In this document: one piece after another, positions 1 to 5,971 of the stretch
Position numbering within the stretch: the first letter of the stretch is position 1
How the letters are laid out: every line of letters starts with the position of its first letter
Source of the DNA: Campylobacterales bacterium
GTDB taxonomy: Bacteria > Campylobacterota > Campylobacteria > Campylobacterales > Sulfurovaceae
Direction of reading: 5' to 3'
Assembly (NCBI GenBank): GCA_014763905.1
Contig: JACXUN010000096.1
Location: 1-6,033, forward strand
DNA length: 6,033 nucleotides
The notes under the pieces: model-generated
Told to the model about the DNA's origin: nothing
Databases searched by the model: none
Seen by the model: the letters and a program-made list of their open reading frames with translations, nothing else
Program-made: the position numbers and the translations under genes

Positions 1-28
1 CCGTTCCGTCTCGTGGTGTATTTTTATA

Positions 29-86
29 ATAACCTGAGTTCCACAGAGTATCCTAGTCACAGGATACTCTGTGGAACTCAGGTTAT
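29..86. repeat. perfect 58-bp palindrome (26-bp arms, 6-nt loop)
   Basis: The left arm (29-54, beginning ataacctgagttcc) and the right arm (61-86) are exact reverse complements over 26 bases, separated by the loop agtcac (55-60). Transcribed in either direction this would be a very stable hairpin. It starts 13 bases past the stop codon of the minus-strand thioredoxin-like gene, so it could protect or end that transcript, but neither side carries a run of T, so it is not a textbook intrinsic terminator. Its left half, with flanking bases (25-62), matches 5934-5971 at 33 of 38 positions without gaps, which points to a dispersed repeat or element end that became palindromic here, for example by head-to-head fusion of two copies. 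The structure is certain; its origin is inferred. Confidence 0.9.
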
Positions 87-99
87 AAAGTACCCCATT

Positions 100-417
100 T
101 TACCCCACCATCATCCCATACGGACGCTCCAGTTTCTGCTCTAGCTGATGCATACTCACTGTCCGTCCCTCACGCACAAACTCGCGACCGTCTAAAAAGA
201 CCAACATCGTCGGCACCGAAAAGACTTGATAATTAGCCGCGATCTGGGCGTTTTCATGGGCATCCAGATAGATTTGTCGGATCAGAGGGAATTTCGCATC
301 AAACAGCTCTTTGAATTTGGGTCGCAGGGCGTGGCAGACGTTGCAGTTTTCTCCTGAGAAGTAAACCAGTACGCCTAATTCTGTTCTAATCCTATCTTGC
401 AGTTCTTCTAATGTCAT
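100..417 (-). CDS. thioredoxin-family protein with CNVC active site
   Basis: This 105-residue protein has the size and order of a single thioredoxin fold. The redox motif is C25-N-V-C28 after a hydrophobic strand (VLVYFSGENC), and the cis-proline loop is V68-P69-T70 followed by the strand MLVFLDG. No signal peptide or membrane segment is visible, so it should act in the cytoplasm as a thiol-disulfide oxidoreductase or a thioredoxin-like redox partner. The dipeptide between the cysteines is NV, not the GP of housekeeping thioredoxin, so a dedicated partner is more likely than a general one. The ATG at 417-415 has an AAGG about seven bases upstream, and the stop TAA is at 102-100. The gene is divergent from the XpaC/TelA operon, and a palindrome lies just past its end. 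Family assignment is firm; substrate is unknown. Confidence 0.88.
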   Translation of the reverse strand: MTLEELQDRIRTELGVLVYFSGENCNVCHALRPKFKELFDAKFPLIRQIYLDAHENAQIAANYQVFSVPTMLVFLDGREFVREGRTVSMHQLEQKLERPYGMMVG

Positions 418-439
418 GGTAAAACCTTGTTTTTGAAGT

Positions 440-468
440 ATTCTACATTAATCTAGCTTTTGCTTTTA
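440..468 (-). promoter_or_regulatory. possible promoter of the thioredoxin-like gene
   Basis: On the minus strand a TAGAAT hexamer (445-440) lies 22 bases before the ATG and fits a -10 box. The sequence about 17 bases further upstream (taaaag, 468-463) is a poor -35, so the call rests mainly on the -10 and on its position in the divergent gap. Confidence 0.3.
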
Positions 469-485
469 AAAACTTATGATAAAAT
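458..485 (+). promoter_or_regulatory. possible promoter of the five-gene operon
   Basis: TTTTGC (458-463), a 16-base spacer and TAAAAT (480-485) make a passable sigma-70 arrangement. TATGAT (475-480) is an overlapping alternative -10. Either would start transcription about 20-30 bases before the ATG at 514. This is the only sizeable gap upstream of the plus-strand genes, so the operon promoter should be here even if the exact boxes are uncertain. Confidence 0.4.
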
Positions 486-513
486 AGACCTTATTGGAAT
501 TACAAGGAGTAGT

Positions 514-600
514 ATGCAGAAACTATTTGGTTTTTTATTTATTCTCTTCTCTGCCGGGCTGACGGTTTGGTATCCATTGGGTAAAGTTTTAGGATTTTAA
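514..600 (+). CDS. 28-residue single-helix membrane peptide, first gene of the operon
   Basis: An ATG at 514 follows an AAGGAG ribosome binding site (504-509) at a spacing of four bases and opens a 28-codon frame ending in TAA at 598-600, two bases before the start of the XpaC-family gene. The peptide begins MQKLFGFLFILFSAG and ends WYPLGKVLGF. Residues 4-19 are almost wholly hydrophobic, with one lysine before and one after, as in a one-pass membrane peptide. The strong ribosome binding site, the first position in the operon and the near-abutment with the next gene argue for real translation, either as a functional small membrane subunit or as a leader that couples translation of the next gene. 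I do not recognise a family, and no cleavable signal peptide or lipobox is present. Confidence 0.72.
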   Translation: MQKLFGFLFILFSAGLTVWYPLGKVLGF

Positions 601-602
601 TC

Positions 603-1439
603 ATGGCACAAGCGAAACGATATACTCCCTTTAATCCTAAGAAAAAGAGCAGCTTCCGTATCAAGCGGGGGAATTTTCTCTATGTTTTTTTGGCTCCGCT
701 TTTTTTAGCCGTTATTTTGGCTCTCTTGGCTCGTGATATACAAGCGTTTGTTTTAAATCTGATTGCATTTGGACTCTTTTTGGCTACGGCGAAACTCAAT
801 ACGATTGGGCTGGAAAACGAATATGAATATCACACCGCAATGCTGACCAAAGCTCCCAAAACACCGTTTAAAACCATTGCCGGTGTGATGCTGGGTCTCT
901 CGACGCTCTATACGGCATGGGTTGCCGGTGGCGAATCGATGACTACCGGTGTCTTTTTGGGTGTTGTCTCTTCTATTGGCTATTTTATGTATTATGGCTT
1001 TGACCCCAAATCGGACAAGCTGGATAATATCATCGATATCTCCCCGGAATTTGTGATCCAGACCTTGGCAGAGGCACGCTCCAAACTGAGCAGTATCGAA
1101 ACCGATATGGCTCATATCCGAGATCATACCCTGCATAACAAGCTGCGTATTGCCGTCGACAAAGCCTATGAGATTATCCAAGGGATCGAAGCTGATCCGA
1201 AAGATTTGCGGGTTTCGCGTAAATTTGTTATCGTCTATATCGACGGGATTAAAAAGGTCACCCGATCCTATACCGATATGCTAGAGCATGAGATCACGAC
1301 TGAAACCAAAGAGCGGCTCTCTAATCTATTGAACGATGTAGAGGAGCGTTTCGACAAAGAGATTGTACGACTGAAACGTAATAACCAGTTTGACTTGGAT
1401 GTGCATATCGATGTATTGCAAGAACAGATCAAAAACTAG
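603..1439 (+). CDS. xpaC: XpaC-family integral membrane protein (5-bromo-4-chloroindolyl phosphate hydrolysis family)
   Basis: This 278-residue protein has a basic N-terminus (KKKSSFRIKR), then four hydrophobic segments at about 25-43, 46-63, 91-108 and 113-131, then a soluble, charged, helical domain from about 140 to the end. With N- and C-termini inside, the C-terminal domain faces the cytoplasm. Size, layout and the TelA gene directly downstream match the XpaC family (PF10112 as I recall it). Its historic name reflects an indirect phenotype, and I see no hydrolase motif. XpaC proteins are known neighbours of TelA in tellurite and envelope-stress loci, so a membrane anchor for TelA is the likely role. 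AGGA (591-594) lies eight bases before the ATG, inside the last codons of the small upstream gene. The family call rests on layout and neighbour, not on a catalytic signature. Confidence 0.78.
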   Translation: MAQAKRYTPFNPKKKSSFRIKRGNFLYVFLAPLFLAVILALLARDIQAFVLNLIAFGLFLATAKLNTIGLENEYEYHTAMLTKAPKTPFKTIAGVMLGLSTLYTAWVAGGESMTTGVFLGVVSSIGYFMYYGFDPKSDKLDNIIDISPEFVIQTLAEARSKLSSIETDMAHIRDHTLHNKLRIAVDKAYEIIQGIEADPKDLRVSRKFVIVYIDGIKKVTRSYTDMLEHEITTETKERLSNLLNDVEERFDKEIVRLKRNNQFDLDVHIDVLQEQIKN

Positions 1440-1484
1440 GAACCCAAGGCTTCCGCCCCGAAATTTTATAAAGGAAAAAAATAT

Positions 1485-2633
1485 ATGGAACCAAAAACCA
1501 AAGAGATTATAGAAACCACTATCAAAACCCAAAGCGAAAACCTGCCCGCAGTACTCCCGGAAGAGCAGAGCCAACTCGACAAAGCACTCAGTGAACTCGA
1601 TTTCAACGACCGCAATTCGATTATCTATTTCGGAGCGTCCGCCCAAGAGGAGCTGAATGAAATCTCCAACCGCATGATCGATGGAGTAAAAAACAAAGAC
1701 ACCGGAATAGTCGGAGCCGTACTTAATGAGATGGTAGCCGCAATCAAAGGATTTGATATCGATGAGTTGAACCCTGCGAAAGAGCTGCCATGGTACAAAA
1801 CACTCTTCGGCGGCACCAAACCATTGGTCAAATTCCTCCAAGGATATGAAAAAGTACGCGATCAGATCGATGAGATCGCCAATGATCTGGAGCGACACAA
1901 ATCCGAACTGATGACCGATGTGAAGTCACTGGACAAGCTCTATGAAGCCAACCTCAGATATTTTAGAAAACTGGAACTCTATATCGAAGCGGGGGAGATC
2001 AAAAAAGAGGAGCTTGCCACTAATGTACTCCCAGCATATGAATCCAAAGCTGCCGATAATGAGATGCTGGCGATTCAAGAACTCAAAGAGATACGGGCGT
2101 TCGGCGATGATCTGGAGCGGAGACTACATGATCTGCGTCTCTCCAGACAGGTGGCGATGCAGTCACTGCCAAGCATTCGGCTGATCCAAGAGAACAACAA
2201 ATCACTGATCAATAAGATTTCATCGACCTTGGTCAATACCGTACCGCTCTGGCGAAATCAATTGGCTCAGACCATTACGATTTTCAGAAGTCATGAGTCT
2301 GCCAAAGCCCTTAAAAACGCTACCGATCTGACCAATGAACTGCTAGAGAAAAATGCCCAAGGGCTGAGAGAAGCCAATCAAGAGGTACGTCAACAGATGG
2401 AGCGAGGAGTCTTTGATATCGAAAGCATCAAAAAAGCCAACAATACCCTAATCTCGACCCTCAATGATTCATTGAAGATCGCCGATGAAGGCAAAGCGGC
2501 ACGCCTCAAAGCTCTCGAAGAGCTGCACAAAACCGAGCAGGAACTCAAAGAGGCACTCTTAGCAACCAAAGCCAAACTCGAAGCCTCTGCCGATGCGACG
2601 GTGGAAGATATCAAAAGTATTACCGAAAAATAA
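1485..2633 (+). CDS. telA: TelA/KlaC-family toxic anion resistance protein
   Basis: This is a 382-residue, nearly all-helical, highly charged protein without membrane segments or signal peptide, of usual length for the TelA family (PF05816). Family-typical stretches are the LPWYKTLFGG segment (101-110), the LYEANLRYFRKLELYIEAG region (152-170), the MQSLPSIRLIQ segment (225-235) followed by NNKSLINKI, and TVPLWRNQ (252-259). The last 100 residues are Ala/Glu/Lys-rich coiled coil. TelA proteins are linked to tellurite and other toxic-anion resistance and to cell-envelope-active antibiotics and bacteriocins, with no known enzyme activity. The protein should be cytoplasmic and membrane-associated through XpaC. 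AAGGA (1471-1475) lies nine bases before the ATG. The 45-base gap after xpaC is the widest in the operon. Family call strong; true stress signal unknown. Confidence 0.9.
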   Translation: MEPKTKEIIETTIKTQSENLPAVLPEEQSQLDKALSELDFNDRNSIIYFGASAQEELNEISNRMIDGVKNKDTGIVGAVLNEMVAAIKGFDIDELNPAKELPWYKTLFGGTKPLVKFLQGYEKVRDQIDEIANDLERHKSELMTDVKSLDKLYEANLRYFRKLELYIEAGEIKKEELATNVLPAYESKAADNEMLAIQELKEIRAFGDDLERRLHDLRLSRQVAMQSLPSIRLIQENNKSLINKISSTLVNTVPLWRNQLAQTITIFRSHESAKALKNATDLTNELLEKNAQGLREANQEVRQQMERGVFDIESIKKANNTLISTLNDSLKIADEGKAARLKALEELHKTEQELKEALLATKAKLEASADATVEDIKSITEK

Positions 2634-2651
2634 AAATAGGGAGAAACACCA

Positions 2652-3728
2652 ATGGGACTGTTTGATTGGCTATTTGGACAATTTATCGATGTGATCGAGT
2701 GGACGGATGATTCACAAAATACAATGGTCTATCGGTTTAAACGGCATAAAAACGAGATTAAGTACGGAGCCAAACTAACCGTACGGGAATCGCAAACGGC
2801 GGTCTTTGTCAATGAGGGAGTGATCGCCGATATATTAGGTCCGGGACTGTATGAGCTGGAGACCAATAACCTGCCGATTATGACCTCGCTGGAACACTGG
2901 GATCATAACTTCAACTCACCGTTTAAAGCGGAGATCTACTTCCTTAATACCAAACGGTTTACCGATCTCAAATGGGGAACCAAAAATCCGATCATTGTCC
3001 GTGATCCCGAGTTTAGTATGGTGCGGTTGCGTGCCTTTGGAACTTATGAGATTCGTATCGTCGATCCCAAAGCCTTTATGACCGAGATTGTCGGCACCGA
3101 TGCACATTTCACGGTCGATGAGATCGAGAATCAGCTCACCAATCTCATTCTCTCCCGATTGGCAACGGTACTGGGTGAGAGCAACCTGCCGGTACTCGAT
3201 TTCGCTTCCAATTATGAGAAGTTCGGAGCGTATATCACCGAAAAGATCGCTCCGTCATTCCAAGCCTACGGGCTGGAACTCACCCATATGCTGGTCGAAA
3301 ATATCTCACTGCCGCAAGAGGTTGAAGTGGCACTGGATAAACGAACCAGCCGTGAGATCACCGGAGATCTCGATGCCCATGTGCAGTATCAGACCGGAGA
3401 AGCTCTGGGCAATAGCGGCAAAGGTGGCAGTGCCATCGGCGAGATGGTCGGTATGGGTGCGGGAATCGCTCTGGGACAAGAGATGATGCGAAAGATGCAC
3501 GACAAAAACACCCCGCCGGATATACCGACCCATGATCATACGCTCTATTTTATCGCCGTGGATAAGGAGAGTGAAGGCCCCTACAATATCCGCAAGATTC
3601 GCGAACTGATCCAAACCGGTATCATCCAAGCCGACACCCTTGTCTGGGTACAAGGTCAAAAAGATTGGGAACCGGCTAGCACACTGTTGCCGCAATACTT
3701 CCCGACTACCCCACCGCCGCTGCCATAA
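2652..3728 (+). CDS. YdjI-like SPFH (Band 7) protein with C-terminal GYF_2 domain
   Basis: This 358-residue protein opens MGLFDWLFG and continues with DVIEW, VYRFKRHKNEIKYGAKLTVRE and AVFVNEG (to about residue 56), which is the start of the YdjI/'virion core protein' branch of SPFH proteins. The SPFH domain spans about 25-235, including SPFKAEIYFLNTKRF (89-103). A Gly/Met-rich hydrophobic stretch (251-276) follows, possibly a membrane-touching or oligomerisation segment. Residues 298-350 form a GYF_2-type module (YFIAVD, GPY at 309-311, WVQGQKDWEPA at 332-342), and the tail ends in TTPPPLP. YdjI of Bacillus localises with PspA on stressed membranes, and SPFH proteins form membrane scaffolds. 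AGGGAG (2638-2643) lies eight bases before the ATG, 18 bases after telA. SPFH call firm; GYF_2 call good. Confidence 0.9.
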   Translation: MGLFDWLFGQFIDVIEWTDDSQNTMVYRFKRHKNEIKYGAKLTVRESQTAVFVNEGVIADILGPGLYELETNNLPIMTSLEHWDHNFNSPFKAEIYFLNTKRFTDLKWGTKNPIIVRDPEFSMVRLRAFGTYEIRIVDPKAFMTEIVGTDAHFTVDEIENQLTNLILSRLATVLGESNLPVLDFASNYEKFGAYITEKIAPSFQAYGLELTHMLVENISLPQEVEVALDKRTSREITGDLDAHVQYQTGEALGNSGKGGSAIGEMVGMGAGIALGQEMMRKMHDKNTPPDIPTHDHTLYFIAVDKESEGPYNIRKIRELIQTGIIQADTLVWVQGQKDWEPASTLLPQYFPTTPPPLP

Positions 3729-3731
3729 ACC

Positions 3732-4871
3732 GTGAAGTTTCAGTCGATCAATTTTACCTGTGAGAGCTGCGGGGCTCCGTTGAAATACAGCCCTGTTACC
3801 GCATCGCTCAAATGCGAGTTTTGCGGAACGACTCAGCCCATCGAACAATCCAATGAGATCATCTATGAGTACAATTTCCAAGAGGCACTGGTTCACCTAG
3901 ATCGTCAAGAGCCGCAAGCCATCGACAAAGAGATCACCTGTAACAAATGTGCCGCCCACTTTACCCTTACCCCCTACTCGGTTAGCTCCAACTGCCCCTA
4001 CTGCGGAACCCCGGCGATTACCGATTTCGTCCAAGAGATTACGCCCAAATCCCTGCTGCCGTTTACCTTCACCCAAGAACAAGCAAAACAGCGTTTCAAA
4101 GCATGGATCGGTTCACTCTGGTTTGCTCCGAATCAGCTCAAAGAGTATATCGACGGAGAGGAAAAACTCCAAGGCTACTACCTGCCCCACTGGATCTATG
4201 ATACCGATACCGTGACCCACTACCGCGGTCAACGTGGCGATATCTACTATGTCACGGTAGAACGTACCGTGGTGGTGAACGGTCAACCCCAACGAATCAT
4301 GCAGCAAGAACCCCGTATCCACTGGACACCGGTCAGCGGTACGGTGCAAAACAGCTTCGATGATGTCACCGTCGGAGCTTCCAGAACGATTCCTCATACC
4401 ATTTTAGATAGTCTCGGTTCATGGGATACGACCCGGCTCATCCCTTTCAATGAAAAATACCTCTCCGGCTTCGAGTCCGAAGAGTATACCATCGGTCTGG
4501 ACAACGGTTTCGAGTATGCCAAGGTCAAGATGGATTATATCATCCGCCAATCCATCCGAGCCCAAATCGGCGGCGATCAACAGCAGATCAACAACAAAGA
4601 GACCCAATACCATAACACCACCTACAAAAACGCCCTATTCCCGATCTGGATAGCTCAGTTTAAATACAAAGGAAAAGTCTATAACTATGCGATCAATGCT
4701 CAGTCCGGTAAAATTGTGGGCGAACGCCCCTATAGTATCATGAAGATTGTGTTGTTGGTCGGGTTTATTTTGGTGGTCATACTCGGAGCGGTCTATCTGG
4801 ATGAGCATCCGGAGGTTTTGGAGGGGGTTATTGATACACCATCATCCCACTCTTATCAATATGTCAGATAG
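3732..4871 (+). CDS. YdjG-like protein with two zinc ribbons and a C-terminal membrane anchor
   Basis: The 379-residue product starts with two CxxC...CxxC zinc ribbons, using C10/C13/C28/C31 and C70/C73/C88/C91. A large beta-rich region (about 105-330) follows, ending in LFPIWIAQFKYKGKVYNYAINAQSGKIVGERPYS in pieces typical of this family (from 302). One hydrophobic helix (336-354) and a short tail of about 25 residues close it. The bulk should be cytoplasmic. Homologues are often mislabelled as PriA-like helicase or primosomal protein because of the ribbons, but no helicase motif is present. The family partner in Bacillus (YdjG) sits beside the SPFH protein YdjI, as here. The start is GTG, three bases after the preceding stop, with no visible ribosome binding site. 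No other start codon retains the first ribbon, so translation is probably coupled to the SPFH gene. Confidence 0.85.
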   Translation: MKFQSINFTCESCGAPLKYSPVTASLKCEFCGTTQPIEQSNEIIYEYNFQEALVHLDRQEPQAIDKEITCNKCAAHFTLTPYSVSSNCPYCGTPAITDFVQEITPKSLLPFTFTQEQAKQRFKAWIGSLWFAPNQLKEYIDGEEKLQGYYLPHWIYDTDTVTHYRGQRGDIYYVTVERTVVVNGQPQRIMQQEPRIHWTPVSGTVQNSFDDVTVGASRTIPHTILDSLGSWDTTRLIPFNEKYLSGFESEEYTIGLDNGFEYAKVKMDYIIRQSIRAQIGGDQQQINNKETQYHNTTYKNALFPIWIAQFKYKGKVYNYAINAQSGKIVGERPYSIMKIVLLVGFILVVILGAVYLDEHPEVLEGVIDTPSSHSYQYVR

Positions 4872-4917
4872 AGGATGTATTTTATGAGGATGGGAATATA
4901 GAGAGATAGATAAACCG

Positions 4918-4945
4918 TTGATAAGAGCCAACTGGCTCTTATCAA
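4918..4945. terminator. stem-loop between converging genes, probable bidirectional terminator
   Basis: A 12-bp perfect stem (ttgataagagcc, 4918-4929, with 4934-4945) closes a four-base loop (aact). It lies 46 bases after the operon's last stop and 15 bases past the stop of the minus-strand DUF2231 gene. The following bases are only TTT on the plus strand and mixed on the minus strand, so the U-tract is weak and termination may be inefficient. The position between convergent genes is the main support. Confidence 0.65.
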
Positions 4946-4960
4946 TTTAAGGGGATAAAC

Positions 4961-5800
4961 TTAGTTACTCCCGTTATTATCCGAAGGAATCTCCAAGTTT
5001 ACCGCATTGGCAGCCGGAGTGGCGGCTTCGGTTACTGCCGGTGTCACGGCTTCAACCACGGCTGCTTTGACCTCTTCGACTTTGGTTTCTGCGGCTTTTG
5101 CCATCTGATCAACTTTGGTTTGAAGCTCTGTTTTGGCTTTTTCACTCTTTGCATGGACTTTGGCTAGCTCATCATATTTGGCTTGTAACGCTTCGAGTTC
5201 GGCTGAGGTGTTAGACTCTACGGCTGCCGATGCTTCGTTGGCACTCTTTTTGAGTTCATTGAGTTCACCCTCTAGCTCGTCATACTCCCCTTGGAGTTCG
5301 TCTTTTTCATCACTTAAATCACTGACTGCTTGGTTATTGGCTCCATATTTATAGACCAATTCCCCACCGTGTTTTCCTTGGAACATGGTTGCTGCTGCAA
5401 ATCCCAATAAAATTAGCACAAAGAAGAGTTTGGCAACCATTCTTGATATCGCCATAAAGATCAGTTTGAATACAACCAATGCCCATGAACCGTAAACCAG
5501 ATAGATCCCTAACAATTTATGCTCTTTGAGCTCCTCTTTCCCTTCATCAGAGAGGAACATAAAGGTCTCTTTGCCATCGACGCTTCCCGTAAAATACGCC
5601 ACCGTTGCAAAAAGAGCCAATAACACAATTAAAAATAGTGACAAGAGAGAAATCGAACGCCGCTTAAACGCTAAGTTGATAATCTCCAATAAAATAATAA
5701 TCACCGGTAAAGCAATCACAAAATGAACGACCGGTGGATGCATCAATACCTGAAAATCAATGGGTAACTCAAACGGTATACTAATGTTTGGTAGAGACAT
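4961..5800 (-). CDS. DUF2231-family membrane protein with coiled-coil C-terminal tail
   Basis: The 279-residue product has the hallmark MHPPVVHFVIALP (20-32) and, after four hydrophobic segments (about 24-44, 51-71, 97-118, 122-140), QGKHGGELVYKYG (141-153). Both are typical of DUF2231 (PF09990 as I recall). Histidines 21, 27, 94 and 144 are candidate heme or metal ligands, which is inference. Residues 158-250 are an unusual Glu/Lys/Ala-rich coiled coil, followed by an Ala/Thr/Pro low-complexity stretch (250-266) and a polar end. DUF2231 proteins usually end soon after the GGELVY motif, so the tail of about 125 residues is an added domain. A strong AGGAGG lies four bases before the ATG at 5800. 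The gene converges on the stress operon and has its own promoter region, so it need not share its function. Family call good; function unknown. Confidence 0.82.
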   Translation of the reverse strand: MSLPNISIPFELPIDFQVLMHPPVVHFVIALPVIIILLEIINLAFKRRSISLLSLFLIVLLALFATVAYFTGSVDGKETFMFLSDEGKEELKEHKLLGIYLVYGSWALVVFKLIFMAISRMVAKLFFVLILLGFAAATMFQGKHGGELVYKYGANNQAVSDLSDEKDELQGEYDELEGELNELKKSANEASAAVESNTSAELEALQAKYDELAKVHAKSEKAKTELQTKVDQMAKAAETKVEEVKAAVVEAVTPAVTEAATPAANAVNLEIPSDNNGSN

Positions 5801-5832
5801 GTCTCCTCCTTTTTTTATTAAAATAATAAATC

Positions 5833-5838
5833 ATTATA
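5833..5838 (-). promoter_or_regulatory. probable -10 box of the DUF2231 gene
   Basis: On the minus strand this is a perfect TATAAT, 32 bases before the ATG and upstream of the AGGAGG site, giving a leader of about 25 bases. No convincing -35 lies 16-18 bases upstream (agagat), but weak -35 boxes are common in Campylobacterota promoters. Confidence 0.5.
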
Positions 5839-5860
5839 ACGAAAAAATATAATTTATCTC

Positions 5861-5873
5861 TTGAAACTTTCAA
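5861..5873. promoter_or_regulatory. short dyad ttgaaa-c-tttcaa upstream of the DUF2231 gene
   Basis: Six-base perfect arms surround a single C, just upstream of where the -35 of the DUF2231 promoter should lie. It could be a repressor or activator half-site pair, but short AT-rich dyads arise easily by chance. Confidence 0.25.
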
Positions 5874-5875
5874 AT

Positions 5876-5895
5876 TTATCCAATTGAATTGATAA
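5876..5895. promoter_or_regulatory. imperfect dyad with one bulged base (ttatc[c]aatt-g-aattgataa)
   Basis: Nine-base arms pair around a central G if one C in the left arm (5880 or 5881) is bulged. It contains an inverted pair of the TTATC word that also recurs at 5854, 5909 and 5920. It might be an operator for the DUF2231 gene; no regulator family is recognised. Confidence 0.25.
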
Positions 5896-5933
5896 GTATG
5901 AAACAGTGTTATCTGCATTTTATCACTTTAGAC

Positions 5934-5971
5934 TATAATAACCTGAGTTCGACGGGATATCATAGTCACAG
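5934..5971 (+). repeat. second copy of the left-edge repeat, same orientation, possible end of a mobile element
   Basis: This 38-base stretch (tataataacctgagttc at 5934-5950, agtcacag at 5964-5971) matches 25-62 at 33 of 38 positions with no gap. Unlike the left copy it has no inverted partner in the window. The DNA after it (5972-6033) carries two small A-loop hairpins (5975-5986 and 5992-6005) and a repeated cgtag word, and it shows no convincing gene. It may be the terminus of an insertion sequence or a longer dispersed repeat continuing past the window. The similarity is certain; the mobile-element reading is a guess, and no transposase is in view. Confidence 0.7.

Noticed and set aside
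29..86. Palindrome as a classical rho-independent terminator
   Set aside because: No T-run follows the stem on either strand and the stem is much longer than usual. It may still end or protect the transcript, so it is listed as a repeat.
1..144. A plus-strand frame open from base 1 to 144, and a 32-codon frame at 5898-5996, both reading YNNLSST-Y-SHR through the shared repeat
   Set aside because: Both frames exist only because the 38-base repeats are similar. Neither start has a ribosome binding site, the left one runs into the antisense of the thioredoxin-like gene, and the matching peptide is explained by the DNA repeat.
1440..1484. Attenuator or terminator in the gap between the XpaC and TelA genes
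   Set aside because: Only a three-base GGC/GCC pairing is visible and there is no T-run; the gap mainly holds the telA ribosome binding site.
3732..4010. Zinc-ribbon protein as a PriA-like helicase or primosomal factor
   Set aside because: Only the ribbons recall such proteins. No Walker A/B or other helicase motifs are present, and the protein ends in a membrane helix.
5848..5853. Plus-strand TATAAT at 5848-5853 as a promoter
   Set aside because: No plus-strand gene with a ribosome binding site follows within the window, and such hexamers are frequent in this AT-rich stretch.
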